Assembly: GCA_017464685.1 (NCBI GenBank)
Contig: JAFTYO010000037.1
Location: forward strand, 1 to 42,752
DNA: 42,752 nt
Origin: Alphaproteobacteria bacterium
Lineage (GTDB): Bacteria; Pseudomonadota; Alphaproteobacteria; RF32; CAG-239
Direction: 5' to 3'
Positions 33,886 to 42,675 of this stretch are shown one piece after another; the stretch's first letter is position 1; each line of letters starts with the position of its first letter. The notes beneath the pieces were generated by a model. That model worked only from the letters and a program-made list of their open reading frames with translations, did not search any database and was not told where the DNA came from. The translations under genes were made by a program, and so were the position numbers.

Positions 33886-34461
33886 ATGAAACTTATCGGT
33901 ATCACAGGCTCAATAGGTTGTGGCAAAACTACCATTGCGAGTATAATTCGTGATGCAGGTTTTGTTGTTTTTGATGCCGACAAGTGGTGCCGATATCTGT
34001 ATTATAAAAAAGATTTTTTGGATATTATAAAAAAACACTTTCCGAACACTTTTGAATACGGGGTTTTTAACAAGCGAACTTTAAGAAATTTTGTGTTTAA
34101 TAATCCTAAAGAACTTAAAAAACTTGAAAGTCTGATCCATCCTTTTTTAAAACAAAAATTACTTAATAACATTCGAAAATATGCCAAAACAGATGTTGTT
34201 TTGTTTGTTGAAGTGGCACTTTTGTTTGAAATGGGGTGGAATAAATATTGCTCTTATGTAATTACCGCCGATGTTGATTATGAAATTCAGAAACAAAGGG
34301 TAACTAAAAGAGATAATATAACCGAGGCTGATTTTGAAAAAATTGTAAATGTACAAATTGATAATGACCATAAAAAAGTTTTATCCGATTATGTAATTAA
34401 TACCGATAAATCTTTGGGTTTGTTAAAGGTTGAGTTGCTAAATTTAATTAAAGGATTGTAA
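33886..34461 (+). CDS. coaE: dephospho-CoA kinase
   Basis: Last step of coenzyme A synthesis: ATP-dependent phosphorylation of dephospho-CoA. The 191 residues have the P-loop GSIGCGKTT at 8-16, the FDADKWCRYLY segment (usually DAD-xV), the CoA domain with HPFLKQKL, and VEVALLFEMGW. AAGGGG precedes the ATG, and two DnaA boxes lie within 63 bases upstream, so origin activity and coaE transcription may interact. dnaQ starts 1 base after its stop. Confidence 0.94.
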   Translation: MKLIGITGSIGCGKTTIASIIRDAGFVVFDADKWCRYLYYKKDFLDIIKKHFPNTFEYGVFNKRTLRNFVFNNPKELKKLESLIHPFLKQKLLNNIRKYAKTDVVLFVEVALLFEMGWNKYCSYVITADVDYEIQKQRVTKRDNITEADFEKIVNVQIDNDHKKVLSDYVINTDKSLGLLKVELLNLIKGL

Positions 34462-34462
34462 T

Positions 34463-35149
34463 ATGTTAAGAGAAATTGTATTTGATACCGAAACAACCGG
34501 TTTTCATTATGATGGCGGTGACAGATTGATTGAAATCGGTGCGGTTGAATTAATCAATCATATGCCTACAGGTCGAGTTTATCACCAATATATCAATCCG
34601 GAGCGAGATGTGCCCGAAGATGCGGTTAAGGTGCACGGTTTGACCACCGAATTTTTGCAAAACTATCCAAAACTATCTGAAATAGCACAAGATTTTATTG
34701 ACTTTGTCGGTGATGATGGTATTTTGGTTGCTCATAATGCCACATTTGATATCAATTTTATTAATTATGAATTTAAGCACAAAGGTTTTAAGACCTATTC
34801 TTGGGACAGAGTTGTTGACACTTTGGAGATAGCTCGTAATAAATTTCCCGGTGCCAGAAACAATCTTGATGCATTATGTCGCAGATTTAATATTGATAAC
34901 TCGGCTCGTACCAAACACGGCGCTTTACTTGATGCTGAGTTGCTGGCTGAAGTATATTTGGAGCTATTAGGTGGCGCCGAACCGAGTATGGAACTTTCGC
35001 ACAATATTAAAGAAAAAGTCAGCGGTGCTGAGGTTGTTTTAGAAAGAACATATCGAGCACCGAGAAGTTTTGTTTTAACCGATGAAGAAGAAAATTTGCA
35101 TCAGGAATTTTTAAGCAATAAAATTTCTGATGCGCTTTGGTTAAAATAA
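34463..35149 (+). CDS. dnaQ: DNA polymerase III epsilon subunit (3'-5' proofreading exonuclease)
   Basis: A DEDDh exonuclease that proofreads for the replicative polymerase. Exo I is FDTETTG (Asp8, Glu10), Exo II is HNATFDINFIN, and Exo III contains KHGALLDAELLAEVYLELLGG (stated in part). The C-terminal tail (about 50 residues) is the part that binds the alpha subunit in the family. The 228 residues are complete. It is coupled to coaE, as is standard in alphaproteobacteria. Its 3' end overlaps the converging HAD gene by 9 bases. Confidence 0.94.
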   Translation: MLREIVFDTETTGFHYDGGDRLIEIGAVELINHMPTGRVYHQYINPERDVPEDAVKVHGLTTEFLQNYPKLSEIAQDFIDFVGDDGILVAHNATFDINFINYEFKHKGFKTYSWDRVVDTLEIARNKFPGARNNLDALCRRFNIDNSARTKHGALLDAELLAEVYLELLGGAEPSMELSHNIKEKVSGAEVVLERTYRAPRSFVLTDEEENLHQEFLSNKISDALWLK

Positions 35150-35788
35150 CTCTAAAATCAAATTTTTAATATCTGACATATTATCGAAAATATACTTTAC
35201 TCCGAGCTCTTTAATTTCGTTAATATGGTCTTTGGTAAATGCAACCGGTGTGGCCCCTGCCCTTATTGTGGCTGTTAAACCGGCAATTGAATCTTCAACC
35301 ACAACGCTGTTTGTAGCCGATTCGCCCATTTTTTGAGCTGCCAACAAAAACAAATCCGGCTCGGGTTTTCCTCTTTTTACCATATCGGCCGTAAAAATAT
35401 GTTCAGGCGGAAAATAGTTCCCGATACCGACAATTTCAATTTTTTGCTTGGTTTTAGGAGCTAAGCCGCCAGTGGCAATGCATTGCTTGATATTTAATTT
35501 GAAAATATCTTCAATACCGCTTGTCAATTCAAAACCGACTGTTTTCATGGTTTCTTGATCCATCTGATATGAAATATCCCAAAATTTATCATCGGTAACA
35601 ACACCTAAACTGTTGAGTTTTTCTCGTTTTGTATAGTCGCTCATACCTTTTAAGAGTTTTTCAATTGTGGCAAAATCCCAATCAATATTCATGTAACTTT
35701 TAAGAAGTGCCTGCCTATTTTTTAACCACAAAATTTCGGTGTCGGCAATTACACCGTCAAAATCCCAAATCAGAAGTTTTTTTTTCAT
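35141..35788 (-). CDS. HAD-superfamily phosphatase
   Basis: A 215-residue HAD hydrolase of the beta-phosphoglucomutase/phosphoglycolate phosphatase-like type. Motif I is DFDGV with Asp9 and Asp11, the helical cap contains MSDYTKREKL, Thr/Ser is in CIATGG, the Lys is in KRGKPEPDLF, and motif IV is VVEDSIAGLTATIRAG. The substrate is not predictable; sugar phosphates are likely. It is convergent with dnaQ (9-base overlap) and divergent from mnmE. Confidence 0.88.
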   Translation of the reverse strand: MKKKLLIWDFDGVIADTEILWLKNRQALLKSYMNIDWDFATIEKLLKGMSDYTKREKLNSLGVVTDDKFWDISYQMDQETMKTVGFELTSGIEDIFKLNIKQCIATGGLAPKTKQKIEIVGIGNYFPPEHIFTADMVKRGKPEPDLFLLAAQKMGESATNSVVVEDSIAGLTATIRAGATPVAFTKDHINEIKELGVKYIFDNMSDIKNLILELF

Positions 35789-35962
35789 CTCAGTCCTTAA
35801 AAAATTTGAGTTCGTATAAAGCCTTTCAAACGCTATATTTTAAATTTTATGATATAAGTGTTAAGATAATGTAAAAAAGCTCTCTAAAAGCCTTAAAAAT
35901 GAAATTTTAGAAAAAATTAATAAGTTGATGCTATTGTAGTTAAAAATTTAACAGGTGATAAA

Positions 35963-37306
35963 ATGGATAATAAAACAATATATGCTCTTTCTACCGTATA
36001 CGGAAAATCAGGAGTTGCTGTTATCAGAGTTTCAGGCAATAATGCTTTAGATGTTTTTAAGTATATGACTAAAATTGAAACACTGTATTTAAAGCCTCGC
36101 TATGCTTATTTTACTGATATTATCGACAGTGTTAATAAAAACACATTGGATAAAGCTTTGCTCATTTATTTTAAATCACCTAACTCTTTTACCGGTGAAG
36201 ATATTGTAGAAATTCAGTGTCATGGTTCAAAAGCTGTTTTATCATCTGTTTTGGATTCTCTTTCTAATATAAAAAATTTCCGACTTGCTGAGGCCGGTGA
36301 ATTTTCAAAAAGAGCTTTTTATAATCAAAAAATGGATTTAACCGAAGCTGAAGGTTTGGCTGATCTTATAGATGCCGAAACTGCCGAGCAACAAAAATAT
36401 GCTATTCGTCAAATGGAAGGTAATTTAAAAAACTTGTATGAAAATTGGCGCGAAGAACTCTTAAAAGTGTATGCTTATATGGAAGCTTATATTGACTTTC
36501 CTGAAGAAGATATTCCAGATTCTATAAAAGAGTCTAATATGAACACTGTATTTAAATTAATTAAAGCAATAGATGAACATTTATCATCTTCAAAAAATTC
36601 CGAAAGATTACGTGAAGGTTTCAGGGTTGTTGTTGCCGGACCGGCTAATGCTGGTAAATCTAGCTTGTTAAATGCTGTTGTAAAAAGAAATGCCGTAATT
36701 GTTTCAGATATTGCTGGTACAACTCGTGATGCCGTTGATGTAAATTTGGATATTAAAGGGTATCCCGTTATATTTACCGATACTGCAGGTATCAGAAAAA
36801 CCGATGATGTTATTGAACAACAGGGGGTTGAAATTGCCTTTGAAAAAATCAAAGATGCCGATTTGGTGTTGGCTATATTTGATGCTTCAAAAGATGATAT
36901 TTCAATTTTCGAAGATATTAAAAAAGAGTCTGAAAACAAGATGTTATACATTGCAAATAGATCTGACAGTTTAAGTTTTGAACAGTGTTCAAGGTTTGAA
37001 AAACAAGGTTGTTTGTTGGTTTCTGCAAAGTATAATAAAGGGGTTGATGAGTTAATGGAAAAAATAGGTAATTTTATCGGTTCAAAATTTACATCAGGAT
37101 CAAATTTATTGATAACTCGTAAAAGATATCGTGAAGCTTTGCTTGAATGTGTTGATAATTTAAAAAATTTTAATTTTGATAAAGAAATTGAGTTGTCGGC
37201 CGAAGATATAAGGCTTGCTGCTCGTGCTTTGGGTAAAATAACCGGTCGTTTTGAAGTTGATGAAATATTGGATAAAATTTTTGGTTCATTTTGTATAGGT
37301 AAATGA
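35963..37306 (+). CDS. mnmE: tRNA modification GTPase MnmE
   Basis: With MnmG it adds (carboxymethyl)aminomethyl groups to U34 of tRNAs. The N-terminal THF-binding domain covers about residues 1-120, a helical domain follows, and the embedded G domain has the P-loop GPANAGKS at 226-233 and DTAG at 273-276. The C-terminal FCIGK carries the conserved Cys. The 447-residue length is typical. AGGTGA precedes the ATG. mnmG follows after 61 bases, giving the classic mnmE-mnmG order. Confidence 0.96.
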   Translation: MDNKTIYALSTVYGKSGVAVIRVSGNNALDVFKYMTKIETLYLKPRYAYFTDIIDSVNKNTLDKALLIYFKSPNSFTGEDIVEIQCHGSKAVLSSVLDSLSNIKNFRLAEAGEFSKRAFYNQKMDLTEAEGLADLIDAETAEQQKYAIRQMEGNLKNLYENWREELLKVYAYMEAYIDFPEEDIPDSIKESNMNTVFKLIKAIDEHLSSSKNSERLREGFRVVVAGPANAGKSSLLNAVVKRNAVIVSDIAGTTRDAVDVNLDIKGYPVIFTDTAGIRKTDDVIEQQGVEIAFEKIKDADLVLAIFDASKDDISIFEDIKKESENKMLYIANRSDSLSFEQCSRFEKQGCLLVSAKYNKGVDELMEKIGNFIGSKFTSGSNLLITRKRYREALLECVDNLKNFNFDKEIELSAEDIRLAARALGKITGRFEVDEILDKIFGSFCIGK

Positions 37307-37342
37307 TAAAAACTCTTGCCAAAGAGTATAAAAAGGTATTAT

Positions 37343-37361
37343 AACCTCAATAAATGAGGTT
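37343..37361 (+). promoter_or_regulatory. hairpin that pairs with the mnmG ribosome-binding site
   Basis: AACCTCA (37343-37349) and TGAGGTT (37355-37361) pair perfectly around a 5-base loop. The right arm holds GAGGT, the only good ribosome site of mnmG, 7 bases before its ATG. Folding could lower translation. Confidence 0.5.
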
Positions 37362-37367
37362 TGAAAA

Positions 37368-39218
37368 ATGGAAAATTTATATGATGTTATAGTTGTAGGC
37401 GGCGGACACGCAGGGTGTGAAGCAGCAAGCGCTTCGGCAAGGGTTGGAGCTAAAACGGCTCTTATTACGCATAAAATCAGCACAATAGGTGAAATGTCCT
37501 GTAATCCAGCTATCGGCGGATTGGGAAAAGGTCATCTGGTTAGAGAAATTGATGCTTTAGACGGTTTGATGGGCAAGGTTATTGATAAAGCCGGTATCCA
37601 GTTCAGAATGCTTAATTCTTCAAAAGGTCCTGCTGTCAGAGGACCTCGAGCTCAAGCTGACAGAAAATTATATAAAAAATATATGCAACAATATTTATCT
37701 AAACAAGAAAATCTCAAATTGGTTGAAGCGGCTGTTGAAGGGTTGATTATTGAAGATAAAAACAGGGTTTCGGGGGTTGTTTTAGATGATGGAAATAAGA
37801 TAAGAGCCAAAAATGTTGTTTTAACTTCAGGAACATTTTTAAACGGAATTATGTTTGTCGGTCATCAAACGAGTGTTGGTGGTCGTGTAGGTGATATAAG
37901 TTGCTCTGGTATAACACCGTATTTAAAAAATTTGGGACTTAAGATAGGACGGTTAAAAACCGGAACTCCTGCCCGCTTAAACGGTAAAACTATAGATTGG
38001 AGTGTATTGGAAGAACAAACGGGTGATGATAATCCGGAACCTTTTTCTTATTTAACCGAAAAGTTGGAAAATCCGCAAATTAAATGTTATATTACTCATA
38101 CTAACGAAGAAACACATAATATAATCAGGGATAATTTTTCAAAATGTGCATTATTTTCCGGATTGATTACGGGTGTAGGTCCCAGATATTGTCCGAGCAT
38201 TGAAGATAAATTGGTAAAATTTGCCGACCGTACATCACATCAAATATTTTTGGAGCCGGAAGGATTGGATACTGATGTTGTTTATCCGAACGGTATATCG
38301 ACATCACTTCCCGAAGATATTCAACATCAATTTATTCATACAATGAAAGGTCTTGAAAATGTTGAAATTTTGCGTCCGGCATATGCAATTGAGTATGATT
38401 ATATTGACCCGCAAGAATTAAATCATTGTTTGAGGGTTAAAAAAACTCAAGGATTGTACTTAGCTGGACAAATTAACGGTACAACTGGATACGAAGAAGC
38501 AGGAGCGCAAGGTTTGGTTGCTGGTGTTAATGCCGCACTGAGCGCTTTGGATAAAAATGATGAATTTGTAATTGATAGGAGTCAGGCATATATTGGTGTT
38601 ATGATTGATGATTTAATCACCAAAGGTGTTGATGAGCCGTATAGAATGTTTACTTCTCGTTCCGAATATCGGTTGCATTTGCGAGCTGATAATGCTGATA
38701 TGCGTTTAACCGAAATCGGGTATCGGGTAAGGTGTGTTTGTAAAGAAAGATACAGTGTATTTAAAGTCAAAAAAGAAGCTGTTGACAGTTTAAGAGAACT
38801 TTCGCTTAATTTAAAAACCGATTATGTAACATTGGAAGGTTTCGGTCTTACGGTTAATCACGACGGAGCAAAAAGAACAGCTTATCAGTTGATGGGATAT
38901 AATGATGTTTCACGTGAAACAATTTATCAAATTTTCCCCGAACTCAAGGTTTTTGATGAAAAAGTTTATGAACAAATCGAGATAGAATCGAGATATTCGG
39001 GATATATTAAGAGACAGTTATCGGATATTGAGGTGTTTAAAAAAGATGAGAGGTTAAAAATAAGAGAAAATATTGATTATGCAAAAATCGGCGGATTGTC
39101 TCGAGAAATGGTTTATAAATTAAGCAAAGTTATGCCGGTAACAATCGGTGAAGCATCACGCATTCCGGGTGTTACACCGGCGGCAATTACGGCAATTTTG
39201 GGATATTTGAAAAAGTAG
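37368..39218 (+). CDS. mnmG: tRNA uridine-34 modification FAD enzyme MnmG (GidA)
   Basis: The partner of MnmE in the cmnm5U34 modification. The 616 residues open with the FAD motif [10 protein letters not shown] (11-20). [14 protein letters not shown] lies around 45-58, and the conserved [14 protein letters not shown] region appears as [14 protein letters not shown]. The C-terminal helical domain has [19 protein letters not shown], which contacts MnmE. A perfect parS site (38906-38921) lies inside the coding sequence; its codons read VSRET and are family-compatible. PHP, rsmG and parAB follow on the same strand. Confidence 0.97.
   Translation: MENLYDVIVVGGGHAGCEAASASARVGAKTALITHKISTIGEMSCNPAIGGLGKGHLVREIDALDGLMGKVIDKAGIQFRMLNSSKGPAVRGPRAQADRKLYKKYMQQYLSKQENLKLVEAAVEGLIIEDKNRVSGVVLDDGNKIRAKNVVLTSGTFLNGIMFVGHQTSVGGRVGDISCSGITPYLKNLGLKIGRLKTGTPARLNGKTIDWSVLEEQTGDDNPEPFSYLTEKLENPQIKCYITHTNEETHNIIRDNFSKCALFSGLITGVGPRYCPSIEDKLVKFADRTSHQIFLEPEGLDTDVVYPNGISTSLPEDIQHQFIHTMKGLENVEILRPAYAIEYDYIDPQELNHCLRVKKTQGLYLAGQINGTTGYEEAGAQGLVAGVNAALSALDKNDEFVIDRSQAYIGVMIDDLITKGVDEPYRMFTSRSEYRLHLRADNADMRLTEIGYRVRCVCKERYSVFKVKKEAVDSLRELSLNLKTDYVTLEGFGLTVNHDGAKRTAYQLMGYNDVSRETIYQIFPELKVFDEKVYEQIEIESRYSGYIKRQLSDIEVFKKDERLKIRENIDYAKIGGLSREMVYKLSKVMPVTIGEASRIPGVTPAAITAILGYLKK
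38906..38921. other. parS: parS centromere site (perfect)
   Basis: TGTTTCACGTGAAACA is a perfect 16-bp palindrome that matches the bacterial chromosomal parS consensus. It lies within mnmG about 5 kb from the putative oriC and about 2.6 kb upstream of parB, whose product binds it. Origin-proximal parS inside gid genes is known in other bacteria. Confidence 0.92.
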
Positions 39219-39224
39219 GATTAA

Positions 39225-40064
39225 ATGCAAAAATTCAGTTATCATACACATACATCTTTGTCTGACGGAAAAGATTCTCTTGAAGATATGTTACAAAAAG
39301 CGGTTGATTTAGGTTGGGAACAAATCGGGATTTCCGACCATATGATAATTCACAAAGATATAAAACAAGCTCCGACTTATGATAAATTGATAGATAGAAG
39401 CGGTGATTATGTTTATCATAACAGTTTTGAAAAATCTTTACCTATGTTTCAGAAAAATGCCGAATCTATCAGAAAAACCGCAAAAAAATATCCGATAAAT
39501 GTTTTGGTTGGTTTTGAGGTGGATTATTTTACTTATAACGGATGGAAAGAAGAATTTAAAAATTTTATCAAACAAATAGATTATGATTATCTGTTAACCG
39601 GAAATCATTTCTTTTTTGATGAAAAATGTGAGGTGTTGATAGATATATATCGTTACGATTCGTTGGAAGATATATATAAAACTGATAGTTATGAAACTTA
39701 TATCAGGCGACATTATCAAACAATCGGGCAAGCTGTAAGTTCAAAAATGTTTAATTTTTTGGCACATCTTGATTATGCAAGAAGAATAAAACAAAGCGAA
39801 AAATATCCTTGCCGTGATGAACAGTTAAAAGTTGTTGATTGTTTGGTAAAAAATCAAGTTGCGGCAGAAGTTAGCACTAAAGGACTGCGAAAAAATAATG
39901 TGCTATATCCTGATGATTTTGTGCTTAAAAAGATGATAAATAAAGGTGTTGAGCTTGTTATTAGTGATGATGCACATAATATTGATGAGCTCGGATATTG
40001 TTTTGATGAAACCTCAATTAAACTTGAACAAATGGGTTGTAAAAAGCGCTTTTGTTTAAAATGA
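39225..40064 (+). CDS. PHP-family phosphoesterase (HisJ-like histidinol phosphatase)
   Basis: A 279-residue PHP-domain hydrolase with metal-binding motifs HTHTSLSDG near residue 7, ISDHM at about 37, the Glu in VGFEVDYF, GNHFFF, a later AHLDYAR and a final ISDDAH. The order fits HisK/HisJ-type histidinol phosphatases, but no histidine genes are nearby, so a general phosphoesterase role is equally possible. AGGA precedes the ATG. It sits between mnmG and rsmG, 6 bases after mnmG, which is not the usual gene order there. Confidence 0.82.
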   Translation: MQKFSYHTHTSLSDGKDSLEDMLQKAVDLGWEQIGISDHMIIHKDIKQAPTYDKLIDRSGDYVYHNSFEKSLPMFQKNAESIRKTAKKYPINVLVGFEVDYFTYNGWKEEFKNFIKQIDYDYLLTGNHFFFDEKCEVLIDIYRYDSLEDIYKTDSYETYIRRHYQTIGQAVSSKMFNFLAHLDYARRIKQSEKYPCRDEQLKVVDCLVKNQVAAEVSTKGLRKNNVLYPDDFVLKKMINKGVELVISDDAHNIDELGYCFDETSIKLEQMGCKKRFCLK

Positions 40065-40121
40065 TGTTTATAACTTTGTTTTGCTGTTTATCAAAATTAA
40101 GCTCTGATATATAAAAATCAT

Positions 40122-40742
40122 ATGGAAAATTTTAAGAAAAATTTTGATGTTTCATGTGAAACATTTGATAAATTAAAAAGCTATGTCGATTTATTAAACG
40201 AATGGCAAAACAAGTTTAATCTGGTAAGTAAAAATTCTTTACCCGAAGTTTGGACACGTCATATTGCCGATTCTGCTCAATTGTATAAATTTTTAGACGA
40301 TGATGTAAGTCTTGTATATGATTTTGGCAGTGGGGCAGGATTTCCGGCACTGGTCTTAGCTATTATGGCGAAAGAAAAAAATCCGCATATAAAGTTTAAA
40401 TTAGTCGAAAGTATTACAAAAAAAACACTGTATTTAAACACTGTTAAGAATAAAATTAAACTTAATAATGTTGAGGTTTTTAACGATAGAGTAGAAAAAT
40501 TGAATTTACCCAAAGCTGATGTTATAACCGCCAGAGCAATGACAGCGCTTGAAAATTTGTTTGAGTATGCTTTTATGTTTACCGATAAACATACAAAAAT
40601 GATTTTTCCGAAAGGAAAAAGTTTTGAAGATGAATTAACCAAAGCAAAGCAAAAGTGGAATTTTAAATACACGATTTATCCCAATGAATTTTGTGATGAT
40701 GGTGTAGTTTTAATTATTGAAAACTTACGGAGAAAAAAATGA
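40122..40742 (+). CDS. rsmG: 16S rRNA (guanine-527 N7)-methyltransferase RsmG (GidB)
   Basis: An SAM-dependent methyltransferase of G527 in 16S rRNA; loss gives mild streptomycin resistance in several species. The 206 residues have LLNEWQNKFNLVS, DFGSGAGFPALVLAI (SAM binding, about 67-81), and TARAM in the TARAMTALENL region. The ATG at 40122 has no strong ribosome site. A parS-like palindrome lies in its first codons (40148-40163). Its last bases overlap parA by 4 (ATGA). Confidence 0.95.
   Translation: MENFKKNFDVSCETFDKLKSYVDLLNEWQNKFNLVSKNSLPEVWTRHIADSAQLYKFLDDDVSLVYDFGSGAGFPALVLAIMAKEKNPHIKFKLVESITKKTLYLNTVKNKIKLNNVEVFNDRVEKLNLPKADVITARAMTALENLFEYAFMFTDKHTKMIFPKGKSFEDELTKAKQKWNFKYTIYPNEFCDDGVVLIIENLRRKK
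40148..40163. other. parS: second parS site (one mismatch)
   Basis: TGTTTCATGTGAAACA differs from the perfect site in mnmG by one base (C to T in the centre). It overlaps codons 9-14 of rsmG and lies about 590 bases upstream of parA, so it is probably bound by the adjacent ParB. Confidence 0.8.
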
Positions 40743-41506
40743 AAGTAATTTCTGTTGCCAACAGAAAAGGAGGCGTCGGTAAAACCACAACTGCCATAAA
40801 TATTGCAACCGCAATGGCTGCAATCGGTAAAAGAGTTTTGGTGGTAGACTTAGATCCGCAAGGAAACGCTACAACATCAATGGGTGTTGATAAAAAAACT
40901 TGTGAATTTTCTTCGTATGATGTGTTGATAAACGGTGTTGAAATCAGTAAAACTATTAAAAACACTCAAATTCCCGATTTTTGCATTATACCTTCAAAAC
41001 CATCATTAGCGGCCGCCGAAATTGAACTTATTGATATTGAAAAAAGAGAGTTTGTGCTTAAAAAATCCTTACAGCAAATTAGTGCAAATTTTGATTATGT
41101 GTTGATAGATTGTCCGCCATCGCTAAATTTGATAACCATAAATTCTTTGGTGGCTTCCGGTTCGGTTATAGTTCCTTTGCAATGTGAGTTTTTGGCTCTT
41201 GAGGGCTTGACCGATTTAGTTAAAAACATCAATCGGATAAAGAAAAATTTTAATCCGTATCTTAAATTGCAAGGCATTGTTTTAACCATGTTTGATAAAC
41301 GCAACAATTTAAGTGCTATGGTAGAAAACGATGTTAGATCATATTTTGGTGATTTGGTATACCAAACCAAAATTCCCCGCAGTGTCAGAATATCTGAGGC
41401 TCCGTCACACGGAAAACCGGTTATGATTTATGATTTTAAGAGTGTCGGGGCACAAGCATATTTAAGTTTGGCAAAAGAAGTTTTATTAAGAGAAAAGGAG
41501 CTGTAA
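40739..41506 (+). CDS. parA: chromosome partitioning ATPase ParA
   Basis: A Walker-type ATPase that drives segregation of ParB-parS complexes. The 255 residues have the deviant Walker A KGGVGKTTTA (Lys10 and Lys15), the VDLDPQGNATTS Walker A' region, and the Walker B LIDCPPSLNL. GGAG precedes the ATG, which overlaps the rsmG stop by 4 bases. parB starts 3 bases after its stop. The typical Gln before the motif (ANQKGG) is Arg here. Confidence 0.96.
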   Translation: MKVISVANRKGGVGKTTTAINIATAMAAIGKRVLVVDLDPQGNATTSMGVDKKTCEFSSYDVLINGVEISKTIKNTQIPDFCIIPSKPSLAAAEIELIDIEKREFVLKKSLQQISANFDYVLIDCPPSLNLITINSLVASGSVIVPLQCEFLALEGLTDLVKNINRIKKNFNPYLKLQGIVLTMFDKRNNLSAMVENDVRSYFGDLVYQTKIPRSVRISEAPSHGKPVMIYDFKSVGAQAYLSLAKEVLLREKEL

Positions 41507-41509
41507 AAA

Positions 41510-42364
41510 ATGTCGGTAAATAAGCACGGATTAGGCAGAGGTTTAGAAGCACTTTTGGGTGATGAAGATTTAAATTTTGATATCACCTTAAACGAACAAC
41601 GAGATATTAAAACAATAAATATTGAGTTGCTTAAAGCAGGTGCTTTTCAGCCAAGAAATGTTTTTGATGAAAATCAAATAGATATACTTGCTCAATCTAT
41701 AAAAGAAAACGGTATTTTGCAACCGTTATTGGTAAGAAAAGTTGATGATAAGTACGAAATTATTGCCGGTGAACGCCGTTATAGAGCGGCTATAAAAGCA
41801 GGTCTTGACAGGCTTCCTATCATTGAAATGCAAATTGATGATAATAAAGCTCTGGAAATAGCCTTAATCGAAAATATTGTTCGCCAAGACCTTAATGATG
41901 TTGAAGAAGCCAACGGATTTAAACAATTGATGGAAAGTTTTCGCTATACGCAAGAACAAATTTCGAAAATTGTAGGAAAATCAAGAAGCTATATTACAAA
42001 TTCTTTAAGGCTTTTAACTTTACCGGAAGAAGTTATAAAGATGTTGGAAAAATTTGAAATAAGTGCCGGTCATGCAAGGTGTTTAGTAGGGGTTCAAAAT
42101 GCGGTTGAATTGGCCTTAAAAGTTGTAAAAGAAGGTTTAAATGTTCGTCAAACCGAGCAATTGGTTGCCGGTATCAAAAATAAAAGCGCTACAAAAGTTA
42201 ATAAAATTAAAGATTTTGAACTTATGCAAATAGAAAAATCCATAAGTCAAAAAATCGGCTTAAAAGTACAAATTAACACTGGAAAAAACGGTCATGGTAG
42301 GGTAGTTTTAATCTATAAAAATTTGAATGAACTTGAAAATATCATTAATAAACTTGAAAACTAG
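41510..42364 (+). CDS. parB: chromosome partitioning CTPase ParB
   Basis: A CTP-dependent DNA clamp that loads at parS and spreads, forming the origin partition complex. The 284 residues contain the N-terminal GLGRGLEALLGD (ParA contact), then QPRNVFDE, the CTP-binding box GERRYRAAIKAGL, ALIENIVRQDLN, the helix-turn-helix YTQEQISKIVGKSRSYITN, and a C-terminal dimerisation domain with several Lys. AAGGAG precedes the ATG. parS sites at 38906 and 40148 lie upstream. Confidence 0.96.
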   Translation: MSVNKHGLGRGLEALLGDEDLNFDITLNEQRDIKTINIELLKAGAFQPRNVFDENQIDILAQSIKENGILQPLLVRKVDDKYEIIAGERRYRAAIKAGLDRLPIIEMQIDDNKALEIALIENIVRQDLNDVEEANGFKQLMESFRYTQEQISKIVGKSRSYITNSLRLLTLPEEVIKMLEKFEISAGHARCLVGVQNAVELALKVVKEGLNVRQTEQLVAGIKNKSATKVNKIKDFELMQIEKSISQKIGLKVQINTGKNGHGRVVLIYKNLNELENIINKLEN

Positions 42365-42374
42365 GGGAAAACTT

Positions 42375-42617
42375 ATGAGCACTATATTGGAAAAAATGTT
42401 GGAAAACTGCCGTAAAGCAGGTTATGAGCCAACCGAAAATGTTGAAAAAATCGCCAGAGCAAAAAATATGATGTTTGGTGATACCGAATGGACGAGATGC
42501 CCGTGTGACGGCAAAAATGATAATCGTTTTTGTATCTCGGAGCTTTGTCGTTCCGACATCGAAAGAGACGGAATTTGCCATTGCAGATGCTATAAAAAAG
42601 CAAGCTGTGATAAATAG
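42375..42617 (+). CDS. FTR-like cysteine-rich protein (ferredoxin-thioredoxin reductase catalytic-type)
   Basis: An 80-residue protein with two Cys clusters: RCPCDG near residues 37-42 and a run with CIS-LCR and CHCRC after it. The CPC and CHC pattern recalls the catalytic chain of ferredoxin:thioredoxin reductase, whose cysteines bind a 4Fe-4S cluster; the spacing is not identical to plant FTR, so it is an FTR-like iron-sulfur or redox protein. AGGGG precedes the ATG at 42375; an upstream ATG at 42327 lies inside parB. It directly follows parB and is cotranscribed. Confidence 0.65.
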   Translation: MSTILEKMLENCRKAGYEPTENVEKIARAKNMMFGDTEWTRCPCDGKNDNRFCISELCRSDIERDGICHCRCYKKASCDK

Positions 42618-42621
42618 ATAT

Positions 42622-42639
42622 CCCCCAGTAAACTGGGGG
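42622..42639. terminator. hairpin after the parAB unit
   Basis: CCCCCAGT and ACTGGGGG pair perfectly over 8 bp with a 2-base loop; TTCTAT follows. It lies 5 bases after the stop of the Cys-rich gene and is paired in tandem with the next hairpin. Confidence 0.65.
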
Positions 42640-42647
42640 TTCTATAG

Positions 42648-42673
42648 AAAAGGCTCTCAAAAGAGAGCCTTTT
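42648..42673. terminator. bidirectional intrinsic terminator
   Basis: AAAAGGCTCTC and GAGAGCCTTTT pair perfectly over 11 bp with an AAAA loop and T-runs on both strands. It closes the parAB unit and the converging gene at the right edge. Confidence 0.85.
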
Positions 42674-42675
42674 CA

